A DNA stretch of 64,000 bases from Pseudorhodoferax soli. GTDB lineage: Bacteria > Pseudomonadota > Gammaproteobacteria > Burkholderiales > Burkholderiaceae_C. Of this stretch, positions 35,919-45,602 are shown one piece after another (position 1 is the stretch's first letter; each line of letters opens with the position of its first letter). Location: NCBI RefSeq assembly GCF_003337555.1, contig NZ_QPJK01000007.1, positions 1-64,000 on the forward strand, in the 5' to 3' direction. Both the position numbers and the translations under genes were made by a program. Below the pieces are notes generated by a model. That model did not search any database, was not told where the DNA came from, and saw only the letters and a list, made by a program, of their open reading frames with translations.

Positions 35919-36659
35919 CTAGTGCTGCTCGGCAAACGAAATGGCCACGACAACACCGATCCGCCGTGGCGGCCGCGCGAATGGACCGCTATCTCGCGCC
36001 AACTGCACGGCCGCCTCGTCCAGCACAGGATGTCCGGAGCTGCGGTGGATGCGCACGGTGTCGGGGACCAGGCTGCCGTCTTCGGCGACGGTGAACGCGA
36101 TCAGGGGCGAACCTGTCGCGCCGGATTCCCGGGCCCGTGGCGGATACACGAGATGGCGCTGCAGCGTCCGGCCCAGGGCGGCCACGTAGCGCCCGATGGC
36201 GATCTGTTCGTCCTCCACCGGACGCACCGCTTCGGCCTGGCGCGCATCGGGGCGCGGCAGCGCCTCCACCGGTGGTGGCGGCGCTGCCGGTGGCGCGTCC
36301 TGCGGCACCGCGGGGGAAGCATCCGCCACCTGGACCGGATCGGCGTCGGCACGCGGCGCGGGCCTGGATGGCCGACGGACCAGCGGCTGCGGCGCCAGGC
36401 GTGGCGGCGCCGGCGGCCGCACGGCCGGCTCACTCAGCGCTGGTGGGGTCGGCGGCGGAGGCTGCGCCTTGCTCGGCGCCTGCGCTTGAACCTGCCGTTG
36501 GCTGACCAAGCCGAAGAGTTCCAGATCCAGCCTGGACCGGGGCGCCGGGTCAGGTGGCGTGGCGACGAAGCCCAGCCAGGCCGCAATGGCCAGGCCATGG
36601 ATGCCCAGCGAGGCCACCCAGGCCATGCCGTGGGCACGCCGAGCGCCTCGGACCATCAC
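35919..36659 (-). CDS. TonB-family energy transducer
   Basis: This 246-residue protein has one N-terminal membrane helix (GMAWVASLGIHGLAIAAWLGFVA) and a long Pro/Ala/Gln-rich periplasmic spacer (residues about 35-135). Its C-terminal TonB domain reads YVAALGRTLQRHLVYPPRARESGATGSPLIAFTVAEDGSLV, ending HPVLDEAAVQLARDSGPFARPP. It transmits proton-motive force from ExbB-ExbD to an outer-membrane partner. Its start overlaps the exbD stop (ATGA). Last gene of the secretion locus; no TonB-dependent receptor is nearby. Confidence 0.88.
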   Translation of the reverse strand: MMVRGARRAHGMAWVASLGIHGLAIAAWLGFVATPPDPAPRSRLDLELFGLVSQRQVQAQAPSKAQPPPPTPPALSEPAVRPPAPPRLAPQPLVRRPSRPAPRADADPVQVADASPAVPQDAPPAAPPPPVEALPRPDARQAEAVRPVEDEQIAIGRYVAALGRTLQRHLVYPPRARESGATGSPLIAFTVAEDGSLVPDTVRIHRSSGHPVLDEAAVQLARDSGPFARPPRRIGVVVAISFAEQH

Positions 36660-37039
36660 GACGCGCGGCCCTGGGTCTGCACTGCGACCCTGGTGAAGCC
36701 GAGTTGCTTGAGCAGGTCCGCCACGTCGATGAAGCGCTGCAGCGCAACCGCCTGGTCGGCCCGCAGCAGGATCGGCGCAGTCCGCTCGAGCACCCCCAGG
36801 CGCGACCGCAGCGCCTCGGGCGCCAGCGGCTCACCGAGGTAATGCGCCACGCCGGCCGCATCGATCTCGATGGTCGCTGTTTCCCGGATGTCGGCCGGCT
36901 CGGCGCTCGCCTCGGGCAGCTTGACGGGAATCCTGCCGCTGACGACGAGGGACGAGGTGGTCAGCACGATCACGAGCAGCACCAGCATGATGTCGATGAA
37001 CGGCACCATGTTCAGGGACTCGAACGGGCGCTCATCCAT
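36656..37039 (-). CDS. ExbD/TolR-family protein
   Basis: The 127-residue protein has the canonical ExbD membrane helix with its proton-carrying Asp, [23 protein letters not shown], then a periplasmic domain rich in beta strands ([20 protein letters not shown]). It forms the proton channel with ExbB. Gene order exbB-exbD-tonB with 8-bp and 4-bp overlaps shows tight co-translation. Confidence 0.92.
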   Translation of the reverse strand: MDERPFESLNMVPFIDIMLVLLVIVLTTSSLVVSGRIPVKLPEASAEPADIRETATIEIDAAGVAHYLGEPLAPEALRSRLGVLERTAPILLRADQAVALQRFIDVADLLKQLGFTRVAVQTQGRAS

Positions 37040-37460
37040 GGACCATCTCCCAGCGCAAGGTCAGGACCTTCACCCGGCGCAACAGCGCGTTGTAGAGCGT
37101 CACGGCGATCAAGGCGACGATCAGGCCTGCGGCCGTGGCCTTCAGTGCCAGGGCCAGACCGGTCATGATGTGCGAGGTGTCGATCGCCGCGTTCTGGCCC
37201 ATCTGCTGGAAGGTCAGCATGATGCCGAACACCGTGCCGAGCAGCCCCAGGTACGGTGCATTGCTGGCCACCGAGCCGATCACGAACAGCCGGCTCGTCA
37301 ACTGCAGCTCCAGCTCGCCCCGGTCGCCGATGCTAGCGAGGTCCAGGCGCCGGTAGTACCAGGCGCGCTCGAACGCGATGGCCACCACGACGACGTTGAG
37401 CACGACCAGAAGCCCAATGACGCCGTAGTCCACGGCAGATGTCAGCCAGTCCAGGTTCAC
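37032..37460 (-). CDS. ExbB/TolQ/MotA-family proton channel protein (short form)
   Basis: The 142-residue protein is shorter than most ExbB proteins (about 210-240) but keeps the core: the first helix [25 protein letters not shown] and the signature [23 protein letters not shown] with [24 protein letters not shown]. The shortening is mainly in the cytoplasmic loop. It lies 14 bp after tpsB and overlaps exbD by 8 bp. Confidence 0.9.
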   Translation of the reverse strand: MNLDWLTSAVDYGVIGLLVVLNVVVVAIAFERAWYYRRLDLASIGDRGELELQLTSRLFVIGSVASNAPYLGLLGTVFGIMLTFQQMGQNAAIDTSHIMTGLALALKATAAGLIVALIAVTLYNALLRRVKVLTLRWEMVHG

Positions 37461-37474
37461 GGCATTCCTCCTTG

Positions 37475-39157
37475 TCAGATCATCAAGCCCAGTTGCACCA
37501 GCACCCGCGTGCGGTCATCGGATGCGTAGGGGGCCGGCCGCGCCCCGATGGCACGGGCAGCCTGCAGCCGCGCATACAACGCCCGCCACGACACGGTGTA
37601 GCCGATGCCCACGTCGCTGAGCCGGACTCCGTTGGTCGTGGTGAAACCTGCGTCGTGCAAACTCACGCGGCCCAGGTTCGTGAACACATTGACCGCGTGA
37701 GTGCCCTGGGGCAAGGCCGGCAGGGCATAGCGCAGTTCGGCCTTGACGAGGTAGCCGTCGTCCCCGCTGGCGGCACTTTCGTACGCCGTGACACCGCGCG
37801 TGCCCGAGATCAGCAACTGCTCGCTGCTGTCCAGGTTCCGGCGGATCGAGCGCTGGACATCCAACGCACTGTGCGCACTCAACGCGTCGCTCAGTGCCAC
37901 GCGCCCTGCCAGACCCAGGTTGAAGCGGCCGTAGCCGCCCACGGTGTTGGCGCCGGCCCGGTTGGCGGCCGCCATGGCGGGCTCGTCGATGCGCAGGCGT
38001 CCCCAGGTGACGGAACCGGTGGCGCTGAAGGCGGCGTCGCGCGAGAAGAGCTGGCCGAACCGATCCAAGCTGGCACCGAGCGTCGCAGCGCGCGCGTGCT
38101 TGGTGGTGGCGCTGCCTTCGGTCTGCACGGCGTCGTAGAGCCGCCGGTCGACCAGGTTGAGCAGCACCGTCAGGTTCTGCGTTCTGCTGCGCTGCAAGGC
38201 ATAGGAAAGGTTGGCCTCTAAGGAGCGTGCCGTGCCGAGCGCCCCCAAGGGCGCGTAGATGCTGCCGAGCTCGTAGGTCGTCCGCGATGCCGCGACCTCG
38301 CCGCGCAGGCCCTGGCTGCCCAGGGGCGCCGCGTAGGCGATCCGGCCGCTGCGCAGATCGCCGTTGGAACTGGACATGCCGTAGGCGTCGATGCGGTCGC
38401 CGATGCCTGCCGGCGAATTGACCGTTCCCCCCGCCGTCAGGCGGTTTCGGCCGGTGTAGCGCGAGCCGAAGTTGTCGCCGAGCAGGTATGCGCCGTAGCG
38501 CGGGCCCGGCTCCACCTGGGCGACGAAGTCGGAGGCACCAGGCTCGCTTGCGGCCGCGACCGTCACCTTGGGCAGCGTCGCGCCGGGCAGTTCGCCAACC
38601 AGCAACATGGAGCGTTCCAGGTCTTGCCGCGTGACGGTCTTCGAGCCACCCAGGTCGGAGAAGTAGCCCGACAAGGAGGCGTCGTTCACCAGCGACCGGT
38701 TCTGGACCGAGACCTTCCCGTAGGTGCCGATGACCACACGGATGCGCAGCGCGCCGCCGCTCGCGTCCTGGCGCGGGACCAGGGCGCGGGCGACGAGGTA
38801 GCCCTTCTCGCGCAGCAGCGCGGTCACGCGGTCTGCCACGGCTTCGATGTCCGGCATCGCCAGGTCACGCCCTTTGTAGGAGGCGACCGCCGCCTGCAGC
38901 TCTTCAGCAGGAATGCCGTCGGCCCCTTCGAACACGAAGCTGTCGACCCGCAAGGTCCTGCCGGCAGGCAGGGCCAGCGGCCGGTCCTCCTGTTGGAGGA
39001 TCGTCGGATTGGGCTGCTGGCGGGGCTCGGCCGGCCGCAAGGGCTGCGCCTCCTGGGCAGCCCGTCCCGCGTCGATGGGGGGCGTCTGTGCGGTTGCGAG
39101 GCCCGCAACGGCCGCGGGAGCAAGGGCCAGGGCGAGCCGTAGGCTGTCTCTTTTCAT
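37475..39157 (-). CDS. TpsB outer-membrane transporter (ShlB/FhaC/HecB family)
   Basis: The 560-residue protein starts at 39157 with a signal peptide ([19 protein letters not shown]). A POTRA_2-like domain covers about residues 65-150 ([62 protein letters not shown]), a second POTRA-like part continues to about 225, and the rest is a 16-strand barrel ending QLGLMI. It exports the TpsA protein encoded upstream. Unusually it is followed directly by exbB-exbD-tonB. Confidence 0.92.
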   Translation of the reverse strand: MKRDSLRLALALAPAAVAGLATAQTPPIDAGRAAQEAQPLRPAEPRQQPNPTILQQEDRPLALPAGRTLRVDSFVFEGADGIPAEELQAAVASYKGRDLAMPDIEAVADRVTALLREKGYLVARALVPRQDASGGALRIRVVIGTYGKVSVQNRSLVNDASLSGYFSDLGGSKTVTRQDLERSMLLVGELPGATLPKVTVAAASEPGASDFVAQVEPGPRYGAYLLGDNFGSRYTGRNRLTAGGTVNSPAGIGDRIDAYGMSSSNGDLRSGRIAYAAPLGSQGLRGEVAASRTTYELGSIYAPLGALGTARSLEANLSYALQRSRTQNLTVLLNLVDRRLYDAVQTEGSATTKHARAATLGASLDRFGQLFSRDAAFSATGSVTWGRLRIDEPAMAAANRAGANTVGGYGRFNLGLAGRVALSDALSAHSALDVQRSIRRNLDSSEQLLISGTRGVTAYESAASGDDGYLVKAELRYALPALPQGTHAVNVFTNLGRVSLHDAGFTTTNGVRLSDVGIGYTVSWRALYARLQAARAIGARPAPYASDDRTRVLVQLGLMI

Positions 39158-39240
39158 TCTTCTTTGCAGGTTGGTCGGTTCCGGTCGGCCGGAACGGAAC
39201 GATCGTGGCCGCATGGCCACGACCGAGACGGTGGCGAGGC

Positions 39241-40212
39241 TTAGATCGCCTGGTAGCAGTTGTTGGTCAGCCAGGTGTTCCAGTTGGTCGCGCCGGCGCC
39301 GCCCAACATGTAGGTCGCGAAGTCAGATGCCTTGGTCTGGGCCGTGGCATCTGTCGTCTTGAGCATGATGGCGTCCTGGCTCGTGGGGTACTTCGGGAAC
39401 AGAACGTAGCGGCCGGCCGCATAGGTCGTTCCCGTCAGCGCCGGGCAGACCTGGCCGTAGGACACAAAGCCAGCCGTCACCGCGTTGTTGTTGATCGCGT
39501 TCAGTGTGAGGTTGATGTTGTCGTAGGCGCAGATGGCCGACGAGCAAGCGGTGGTGACATTGGTCCCGCGCGAGGTCGGGGTGACCCATTGACCCATGAG
39601 GTTCAGGATCACTTGTGCTTGCACTCCGTAAGGCGCCAGCGATGGCTCGGCGACGGCCAGCGTGGATACCCGGGTGGGTGGAGTCGTGCTCAGGGCAACA
39701 TTGTTGCTGATGACTGGCAGACCGGTGCTCGAGCGAGCCGCTTCGGCGAATGGAGGGCTCGAAGAGGAAGAAAGCCCGGTGACGAGGTAGTTGACGGCGG
39801 GGTAGCTGCCCGAAGTCGCCGCGTAAGCGTTGGGCGACAGCAGGAACACCGGAGTGCCGTTCGCGTAGCGGAATGGCGCCGAAGCGGTCAGACTCGAATA
39901 CATGCTGGCAATGTCTGCCGGCCGCTGCGCGTCGGCGGACATGAACATCGCGTACTGCGGCGTGTTACTCGGCACGATCGCGCTGTACAGCGCGGCTGAC
40001 GAACCTTCGCAAATGTAGATGTCGTAGGCCTTGGGGCCGATGGCCAGGAAGCCTGCGGCGATCGACTGCGCCGACAGGTAGAAGTTCGATGCGACAGCCA
40101 GGTTGAAACCCACTGTGCCGGTCGATCCGATGGTCGTGCAGGCCGCGTGCGACGACATGGCTGCCGCCGCAATGCCCAATGCCCCCACGCCACGGATGAA
40201 ACGCGCTTTCAT
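39241..40212 (-). CDS. ModA-like periplasmic substrate-binding protein
   Basis: This 323-residue protein has a clear signal peptide (GALGIAAAAMSSHA) and GGAGA before its ATG. VGFNLAVASNFYLSAQSIAAGFLA and FMSADAQRPADIASM resemble molybdate-binding ModA and related type II periplasmic proteins. The remainder is Ser/Thr/Ala-rich with several Cys that may form disulfides, which is unusual for ModA. No molybdate ABC permease is present. It sits between tpsA and tpsB, so it may serve the secretion system. Family call moderate, function unknown. Confidence 0.6.
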   Translation of the reverse strand: MKARFIRGVGALGIAAAAMSSHAACTTIGSTGTVGFNLAVASNFYLSAQSIAAGFLAIGPKAYDIYICEGSSAALYSAIVPSNTPQYAMFMSADAQRPADIASMYSSLTASAPFRYANGTPVFLLSPNAYAATSGSYPAVNYLVTGLSSSSSPPFAEAARSSTGLPVISNNVALSTTPPTRVSTLAVAEPSLAPYGVQAQVILNLMGQWVTPTSRGTNVTTACSSAICAYDNINLTLNAINNNAVTAGFVSYGQVCPALTGTTYAAGRYVLFPKYPTSQDAIMLKTTDATAQTKASDFATYMLGGAGATNWNTWLTNNCYQAI

Positions 40213-40258
40213 GCTCTCTCCTACAGTTTTCGTTGTTGAAATGCGGCCGCAGCCGCGG

Positions 40259-43200
40259 TCACTGGGGCATCCCAGTGTTGGGTTCGTCGTCTTCGAGGTA
40301 GAACTTCTGGCCGTCCACTTCGATCTCGCGCACGTTGGCGGAGAAGCGCTTGGTCTCGGTGACAACGATGTTCTGGTCGAGGGTGGCCGCGGGTGTGCGT
40401 AAGCCCTGCGGGGTCGTCACGGCAGGCCGCGCGTTGGCTTCCAGGCCTTGCGCGACGGCTGCGCTCGCCGTCTGCACGCCGGACTGCACGTAGGCGGCAT
40501 GTTCGATGCGCCGGGCTTCCTGGGCGGCCGCCTCGGCCACACGACGCGCTTCGGCAGCTGCCGCTTCTGCCAGGCGCTGTGCCTCAGCCGCTGCTGCTTC
40601 TGCCAGGCGCTGCGCTTCGGCCGCTGCAGCCTCTGCTGCGCGCTGTGCCTCCGCAGCAGCCGCTTCGGCCGCCACACGGGCCGCTTCCGCCGCCGCGGCT
40701 GCGGCCTCCGCCGCACGGCGGGCTTCTTCCGCCGCAGCTTCGGCCGCGCGCCTGGCCTCCTCGGCGGCGGCTTCGGCCGCGCGTTGTGCCAGCACCTGCC
40801 CGATGGTGCCGTTGGCGTAGTACCGGATGTCCTGCATCTGATCGCCGGTCAGCCCCTGGCTGTTGTCGGTCGCACCAGTTGTCGCCTTGTTACTCTGATC
40901 GCCATAGCCGTTTGCGGCAGTGGCCGTGTTGTAGTAGTTGTTGCTGCCGATCACCACCCACCCACTGCCGACAATACCGCCCAAGCGCTCCGGATTACCC
41001 GTCAGGCTGCCGGTTGCGTACGAGCTGTCGACCGAAGAGCTTGTTCCAAACCCGACGAGACCGCCAAACGCGCCGGCGGACGCACCGTTGCCGACGGTCA
41101 CCGCTGTGGATGCGATGACGTCGCTGGAGGACGATGAGCCGATGATGGCGGTATTCGCAGCAGTCCCGACCAAGCCTCCGGCGAAAACGCTGTTGGTGCT
41201 GCCGGTCACGTCGACAGTCCCTGACGCGGAGCTGTTGCTGATGGTCCCGCCGTAGCCACAGCAAACGTTGGAGAAGTTAGCACCGTAGCGCGTTCCGCGG
41301 ACCGCGCCGACAAGCCCGCCAGCAGAACTGGCGCTCGTGCCATTCGAGGAGCCCGTGTACTGCCCGAGGATGGTCACATCGCCGCTGGCAGTGGCATTGG
41401 CGACGAAAAACTCTGGTGGGTTGCTGAAACGCGAGATGTTCCAGCTGCCCACATCGATCTGAGCGATCAGCCCCCCCGCGAACCCACCCTGCGTCGCCGT
41501 CACGTTGCCAGTCGCGTGAACGTTGTCAACGCCGACTTTTCGGCCTGCCAATGCCTCGTTGTTGATGCTTGCGGACATGAGCCCCAGCAAGCCTCCAACG
41601 TTGTTCTCGCCCGTGACGTTCCCGGTCGCGAAGGAATTCGTGATCGTGGCATCGACAAGGCCGCCCGACAGCCTCAGCTCTCCCGCCAGGCCACCCAGGT
41701 TTGCAGCGCCTCCTACGTTGCCGCTGGCGTAGACGAGGTCGACCGTCGTGTCCGTCAATCCACCTGCAAGCCCGCCAGCTCCGCTGTACGACGCCGTAAC
41801 CACTCCGGTAGCGTGCGCATGCGCGAGCTTGGAGGAAACGTAGCCGCTACCAAAGGGTTCGAGGTTGGAGTTGAAGTAGCTGCCCAGGCCACCCACCAGC
41901 CCTCCCACGCCAGAGAAGCCGGACACGTTCGCGGCGGAGAACGCGTACTCGACCGTGTTTACACCACTACCTGCGAGACCGCCCACGCCCCAGTTCCCCT
42001 GAACCTCACCAGTGACGTACGCGTTGTAGATGCGAATCTCGGCACCGTACGTTCGTGCGCCACCAACCAAAGCGCCGACGCCGGTAACTGCTCTGGTGAT
42101 GGCCACGTCCAGGAAGCCGATGTCACGGAAAACGGCGACGCCGAGCACCTGGCCGAACAGCCCGGCATAGTCGAACGCCGGAGCAATGGTGAAGTTGCTG
42201 ATGGTGTGACCGAGGCCGGTCACCGTGCCGTTGCCAAACAAGTACACCGGCGCAGTGGCGTAGGTGACGCCAGCGGCATCGAGGTTCTTGGCGATCGCGT
42301 AGTTGCCGTTGACGGTGTCGTAGTTGCCCGCGAGGGTCACGGCATCCGTGTTGTCCAGCGCATCGAGCTGGGCCATGCTGTGGATCAGCGTGTAGACGTC
42401 GCCGTTGATGGTCAGGCCGCGCAGGTTGGCATCGTTGCTGAAGGTCACGCTGCCGTAGACGCCGCCGCTGGTGTCGGTGTTCGCCACGGGCTTGCCGTCG
42501 GCATCGAGCACGGCGCCGGCATAGCTGGCGGGCGTGCGGATGCGGTAGTCGCCACCGAAGTTCAGGGCCAGCTGCCCGCCCACACCGTTGATGGTGATGG
42601 CGTTGTTGATGTTGATGTCGCGCTGGGCCGTGAGCGTGAGCTTGTTGTCGCTTCCCCAGGTGATCGCGTCGTTGACGTGGATGTCGCCATGGCCGCTCTT
42701 GGCGCCAGCGACCGACTGCACCTCGTAGTCGCCCTGGGTGTCCAGGTAGTTGCTGAGGAATGCGCCCGTGATGTCGCCGCCGCTGGCTGCGATGGTGTAG
42801 TCGTTGGGATCGACCAGCCACTTGCCGTTCTTGCCCTGCGCGGCACGCGTCAGGATCTGCGCGCTGTTCGCCACCTTGACGGTGTCGCCGGAGGTCTCGA
42901 TGAAGCCGCCGTTGCCTGCACCGATGGCCCGCGCATCGATCGTGCCGGTGACGGACGTCGTGCCGCCGTGTGCACGGACCTCCACGCGGCCGAGCAGGTC
43001 GTCGATGGTCTGCGCCTGCACGACGCCGCCCACGTTCACGGTGGAGCGCAGCAGCGCGCTGGCCGCCTTGGCCGTGAGCAGCACCGTGCCGCCATCCGCG
43101 TAGATGGCCTGCTGGTTCTCCACCAGCGCGTCCAGCGTTCCCTGGTCGATGCTGACGCCCAGCAGCGAGTTGCCGCTGAAGTTCAGCGTGATCTGGTCGC

Positions 43201-43825
43201 CCGCCGCCAGGGCCACCGTGCCCTTGGTGGCCGTGACCACGCCCTGGTTCGACACGCTCGCACCGAGCAGCGCGATGTACCCGCCGTCGGCCGCGGTGAG
43301 GCGCCCCTGGTTGACCACGCTGGCGGTGCCGCCGCCGCCGAACACGTTGCGGCCTGCCAGGAAGTCCGTGTCGCTGATGGGCCGCGTGCTGGCGACCAGA
43401 CCGCCCACGTTCACCGAACTGCCTTTGCCGAACAGGATGCCGGCGGAGTTCACGAGGAACACCTGGCCGTTGGCGTTCATGGCGCCGTCGATGACGCTGC
43501 GCTCGTTGCCGACGACACGGTTCAGGACCACCGCCGACGCGTTGGGCTGCAGGAAGTTCACCGTCTCGTTGGCACCGACGGAGAAGTTCTGCCAGTTGAT
43601 CGCCGCCCGCTGGGAGCTCTGCTGGACGTTGGTGACGCTGCCGCTCTGCGCGATCGCAGCGTCGCCGCCAACGACGACGCCGCCGGCCGGTGCGGCCATG
43701 GCCAGGGGGCTGGCCAACACCGCAGCCGCCAACAACGGACCATTTGCGCCAGCCCTCCCCCTGCCTGTGCTCCCTTGGTCGCGCCGCATCCACCATTGGT
43801 GACGAGGCCGCTGATGTCTCTTCAT
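40259..43825 (-). CDS. TpsA-type secreted exoprotein (filamentous haemagglutinin family)
   Basis: The 1188-residue exoprotein is preceded by AAGGAG. It has an extended Arg-rich N-terminus and a signal peptide ending near AMAAPAGG. The TPS secretion domain covers about residues 45-290 (NWQNFSVGANETVNFLQPNASAVVLNRV, NANGQVFLVNSAGILFGKG). A beta-helix follows, with many GLUG-like repeats (GGLAG, GGLVG) from about 600 to 950. Residues about 1012-1107 are an Ala/Glu/Arg helical repeat, then a short acidic tail (EVDGQKFYLEDDEPNTG). TpsB is two genes downstream. Likely an adhesin or surface-bound protein. Confidence 0.92.
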   Translation of the reverse strand: MKRHQRPRHQWWMRRDQGSTGRGRAGANGPLLAAAVLASPLAMAAPAGGVVVGGDAAIAQSGSVTNVQQSSQRAAINWQNFSVGANETVNFLQPNASAVVLNRVVGNERSVIDGAMNANGQVFLVNSAGILFGKGSSVNVGGLVASTRPISDTDFLAGRNVFGGGGTASVVNQGRLTAADGGYIALLGASVSNQGVVTATKGTVALAAGDQITLNFSGNSLLGVSIDQGTLDALVENQQAIYADGGTVLLTAKAASALLRSTVNVGGVVQAQTIDDLLGRVEVRAHGGTTSVTGTIDARAIGAGNGGFIETSGDTVKVANSAQILTRAAQGKNGKWLVDPNDYTIAASGGDITGAFLSNYLDTQGDYEVQSVAGAKSGHGDIHVNDAITWGSDNKLTLTAQRDININNAITINGVGGQLALNFGGDYRIRTPASYAGAVLDADGKPVANTDTSGGVYGSVTFSNDANLRGLTINGDVYTLIHSMAQLDALDNTDAVTLAGNYDTVNGNYAIAKNLDAAGVTYATAPVYLFGNGTVTGLGHTISNFTIAPAFDYAGLFGQVLGVAVFRDIGFLDVAITRAVTGVGALVGGARTYGAEIRIYNAYVTGEVQGNWGVGGLAGSGVNTVEYAFSAANVSGFSGVGGLVGGLGSYFNSNLEPFGSGYVSSKLAHAHATGVVTASYSGAGGLAGGLTDTTVDLVYASGNVGGAANLGGLAGELRLSGGLVDATITNSFATGNVTGENNVGGLLGLMSASINNEALAGRKVGVDNVHATGNVTATQGGFAGGLIAQIDVGSWNISRFSNPPEFFVANATASGDVTILGQYTGSSNGTSASSAGGLVGAVRGTRYGANFSNVCCGYGGTISNSSASGTVDVTGSTNSVFAGGLVGTAANTAIIGSSSSSDVIASTAVTVGNGASAGAFGGLVGFGTSSSVDSSYATGSLTGNPERLGGIVGSGWVVIGSNNYYNTATAANGYGDQSNKATTGATDNSQGLTGDQMQDIRYYANGTIGQVLAQRAAEAAAEEARRAAEAAAEEARRAAEAAAAAAEAARVAAEAAAAEAQRAAEAAAAEAQRLAEAAAAEAQRLAEAAAAEARRVAEAAAQEARRIEHAAYVQSGVQTASAAVAQGLEANARPAVTTPQGLRTPAATLDQNIVVTETKRFSANVREIEVDGQKFYLEDDEPNTGMPQ
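40505..40790 (-). repeat. Tandem hendecad repeat in tpsA
   Basis: About eight copies of an 11-codon unit, consensus AEAAAAEARRA with Q and V/L/I variants, encode a continuous charged helix of about 95 residues like TolA domain II. The DNA is a degenerate 33-bp tandem repeat and may change length by slippage. Confidence 0.8.
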
Positions 43826-44593
43826 GGATTCTCCTTTTCTTTGTTGGTTGCCACAGGCAGTGAACGCCAGAGTCTATATCGCTATGTCTACCGAGATATA
43901 ACGATGTTCGTATTTTCTTCATTCGCCTTGTGGAAGGCAAAATTAATGAGCGCGCGGATTCATTGTCGCGAGCCAGGCACTCTCAGGGAAATTGACGACC
44001 GCGCTGCACCCCCACTTGCTGCGCAAGTGCGAATGCAGGCGACGAGATGGCTACTCCCAGAGGATGTCCCCTGGCGTAGTCCAAGGATGTTTTACCTCGG
44101 AGAAAATCTATTCGATGGCATATCTCGCCGACCAGGATCGGCGCGTTTGCATATCAGTTCTTACGCATACCTGATATTGATCGATAAATTCGATATGTAC
44201 CGATGCAACATCGGGTTGATTATCCAAACCAGCGTCTGGGTTGTGACGTCACACAGGCCATGCGCGCATTTCACGCGCATGCCTGAGAACCAACGGGTCA
44301 TGCAAAACCCGTTGTCCGGTCGGTCGCTCCGCGCATCGGCCATTGCCGCGACGCGAAGCGCTTCGACCTCCTCCGTCTCCAACCCTGTCTGGCGAACCGC
44401 CCTGATCAGGGATTTCAGATCGCCCGGGCGCACCCGATCGATGGATCCGTAGCCCGGCAGGGTCGTCCGATCGATCATTGGTGCGACATAGACGGCACGC
44501 GGATGGCTGCTCATCTGCGGGGTCCCACGGGCATGCCTTGCAACGCTTTCAAGCGTGCGAAGTCCAGGGTGGTTCCACGTGCAAGGCCTCGCG
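43826..44593. other. AT-richer promoter region of tpsA and a gene-poor stretch
   Basis: About 770 bp separate tpsA from livM. The part next to tpsA is AT-rich compared with the surroundings and has TATATC-N14-GATATA (43876-43901), a possible operator. Apart from a doubtful minus-strand frame (44161-44514) I see no gene. Confidence 0.45.
44161..44514 (-). CDS. Doubtful hypothetical protein
   Basis: A 117-codon frame begins MSSHPRAVYVAPMIDRTTLP and contains a coding-like stretch, GYGSIDRVRPGDLKSLIRAVRQTGLETEEVEALRVAAMADA. The C-terminal part is AT-rich and unlike the rest. There is no ribosome site and I recognise no family. It could be a decayed gene. Confidence 0.3.
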   Translation of the reverse strand: MSSHPRAVYVAPMIDRTTLPGYGSIDRVRPGDLKSLIRAVRQTGLETEEVEALRVAAMADARSDRPDNGFCMTRWFSGMRVKCAHGLCDVTTQTLVWIINPMLHRYISNLSINIRYA

Positions 44594-45592
44594 TCAGCGC
44601 CGACCGCGCTGGTCCAGCCATGCCTGAATCTCGCCCACAATCCCGCGGCGGAATGCCAGCACGCAGGCCATGAACACCAGGCCGATGATCACGGTGCTCC
44701 ACGAGCCCGCGCCAGACAGATACTTCTGCAGTGTCACGACCACACCGGCCCCAACCATCGGGCCCAACAAGGTGCCGACGCCGCCCAGCAGCGCCATCAG
44801 CACCACCTCACCCGAGGCATGCCAGCGCACGTCCGAGAGGGTCGCCACCTGGAAGACCAGGGCCTTCGTCGAGCCGGCCAGACCTGCCAAGCCCGAAGAG
44901 AGGACGAACGCCAACAGCTTGTAGTGGTTCACGCGGTAGCCCAGCGATGTGGCCCTGGCCTCGTTCTCCCGGATGGCGGTCAGCACCTCGCCGAACGGCG
45001 AGTGCACCACCCGGTGGACAAGCGCAAAGCCGGCACAAAAGACAGCGAGCACCAAGTAGTACATGGCCGTGTCGTTGCTCAGGTCGACAAGCCCCAGCAA
45101 CTCGCCACGTGGGATGTTCTGGATGCCGTCCTCGCCGCCTGTGAACGGCGCCTGCAGCGCGAGGAAGTAGATCAGCTGCGCCAGGGCCAGCGTCACCATC
45201 GCGAAATAGATCCCGGTGCGCCGGATCGCAATCGCGCCCACGGCGGTGCCGAGGAGCACGCCGACCAGGGCACCGGCGGCCAGGCCGGCCAGCGGCCCGA
45301 CTCCCAGGCTCGTGCACAGGTAGGCCGTGGCGTACGAAGCGCCGCCGAAGAAGGCCGCGTGGCCGAAGGACAGCAGGCCGGCATAGCCGAGCAGCAGGTT
45401 GAATGCACAGGCGAACAAGGCGTAGCACAGGATCTTCATGACGAAGACCGGGTACACCACGCTCTGGAACGGGACCGCCAGTGCAAGCAGCAACAGGAGC
45501 AGCCACCAGACGTTGGCGTTGCGGGCCGCCGCAGGCGCTGCGCTTCTTGGGGCGTTGAGCGGCATTGCCGCGGCCAGGGATGGATTCTTCAT
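44594..45592 (-). CDS. Branched-chain-type ABC permease LivM
   Basis: The 332-residue inner-membrane permease has eight or more helices and the LivM signature: CYALFACAFNLLLGYAGLLSFGHAAFFGGASY, FTGGEDGIQNIP, and the EAA-like loop IRENEARATSLGYRVNHYKLLAFVLSSGLAGLAGS. With LivH, LivG, LivF and LivK it would import an amino acid or, as often in catabolic operons, an aromatic or other organic acid. Last gene of the 14-gene operon, 10 bp after livH. Confidence 0.93.
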   Translation of the reverse strand: MKNPSLAAAMPLNAPRSAAPAAARNANVWWLLLLLLALAVPFQSVVYPVFVMKILCYALFACAFNLLLGYAGLLSFGHAAFFGGASYATAYLCTSLGVGPLAGLAAGALVGVLLGTAVGAIAIRRTGIYFAMVTLALAQLIYFLALQAPFTGGEDGIQNIPRGELLGLVDLSNDTAMYYLVLAVFCAGFALVHRVVHSPFGEVLTAIRENEARATSLGYRVNHYKLLAFVLSSGLAGLAGSTKALVFQVATLSDVRWHASGEVVLMALLGGVGTLLGPMVGAGVVVTLQKYLSGAGSWSTVIIGLVFMACVLAFRRGIVGEIQAWLDQRGRR

Positions 45593-45602
45593 GCTGCTTC
45601 TC

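Noticed and set aside
40505-40790. CRISPR-like or satellite repeat
   Set aside because: The repeat unit is 33 bp, has no spacers and lies in frame inside tpsA, where it encodes helical hendecads.
41516-44452. 978-codon plus-strand open frame
   Set aside because: It is antisense to tpsA, whose repeats and GC bias keep the opposite frame open.
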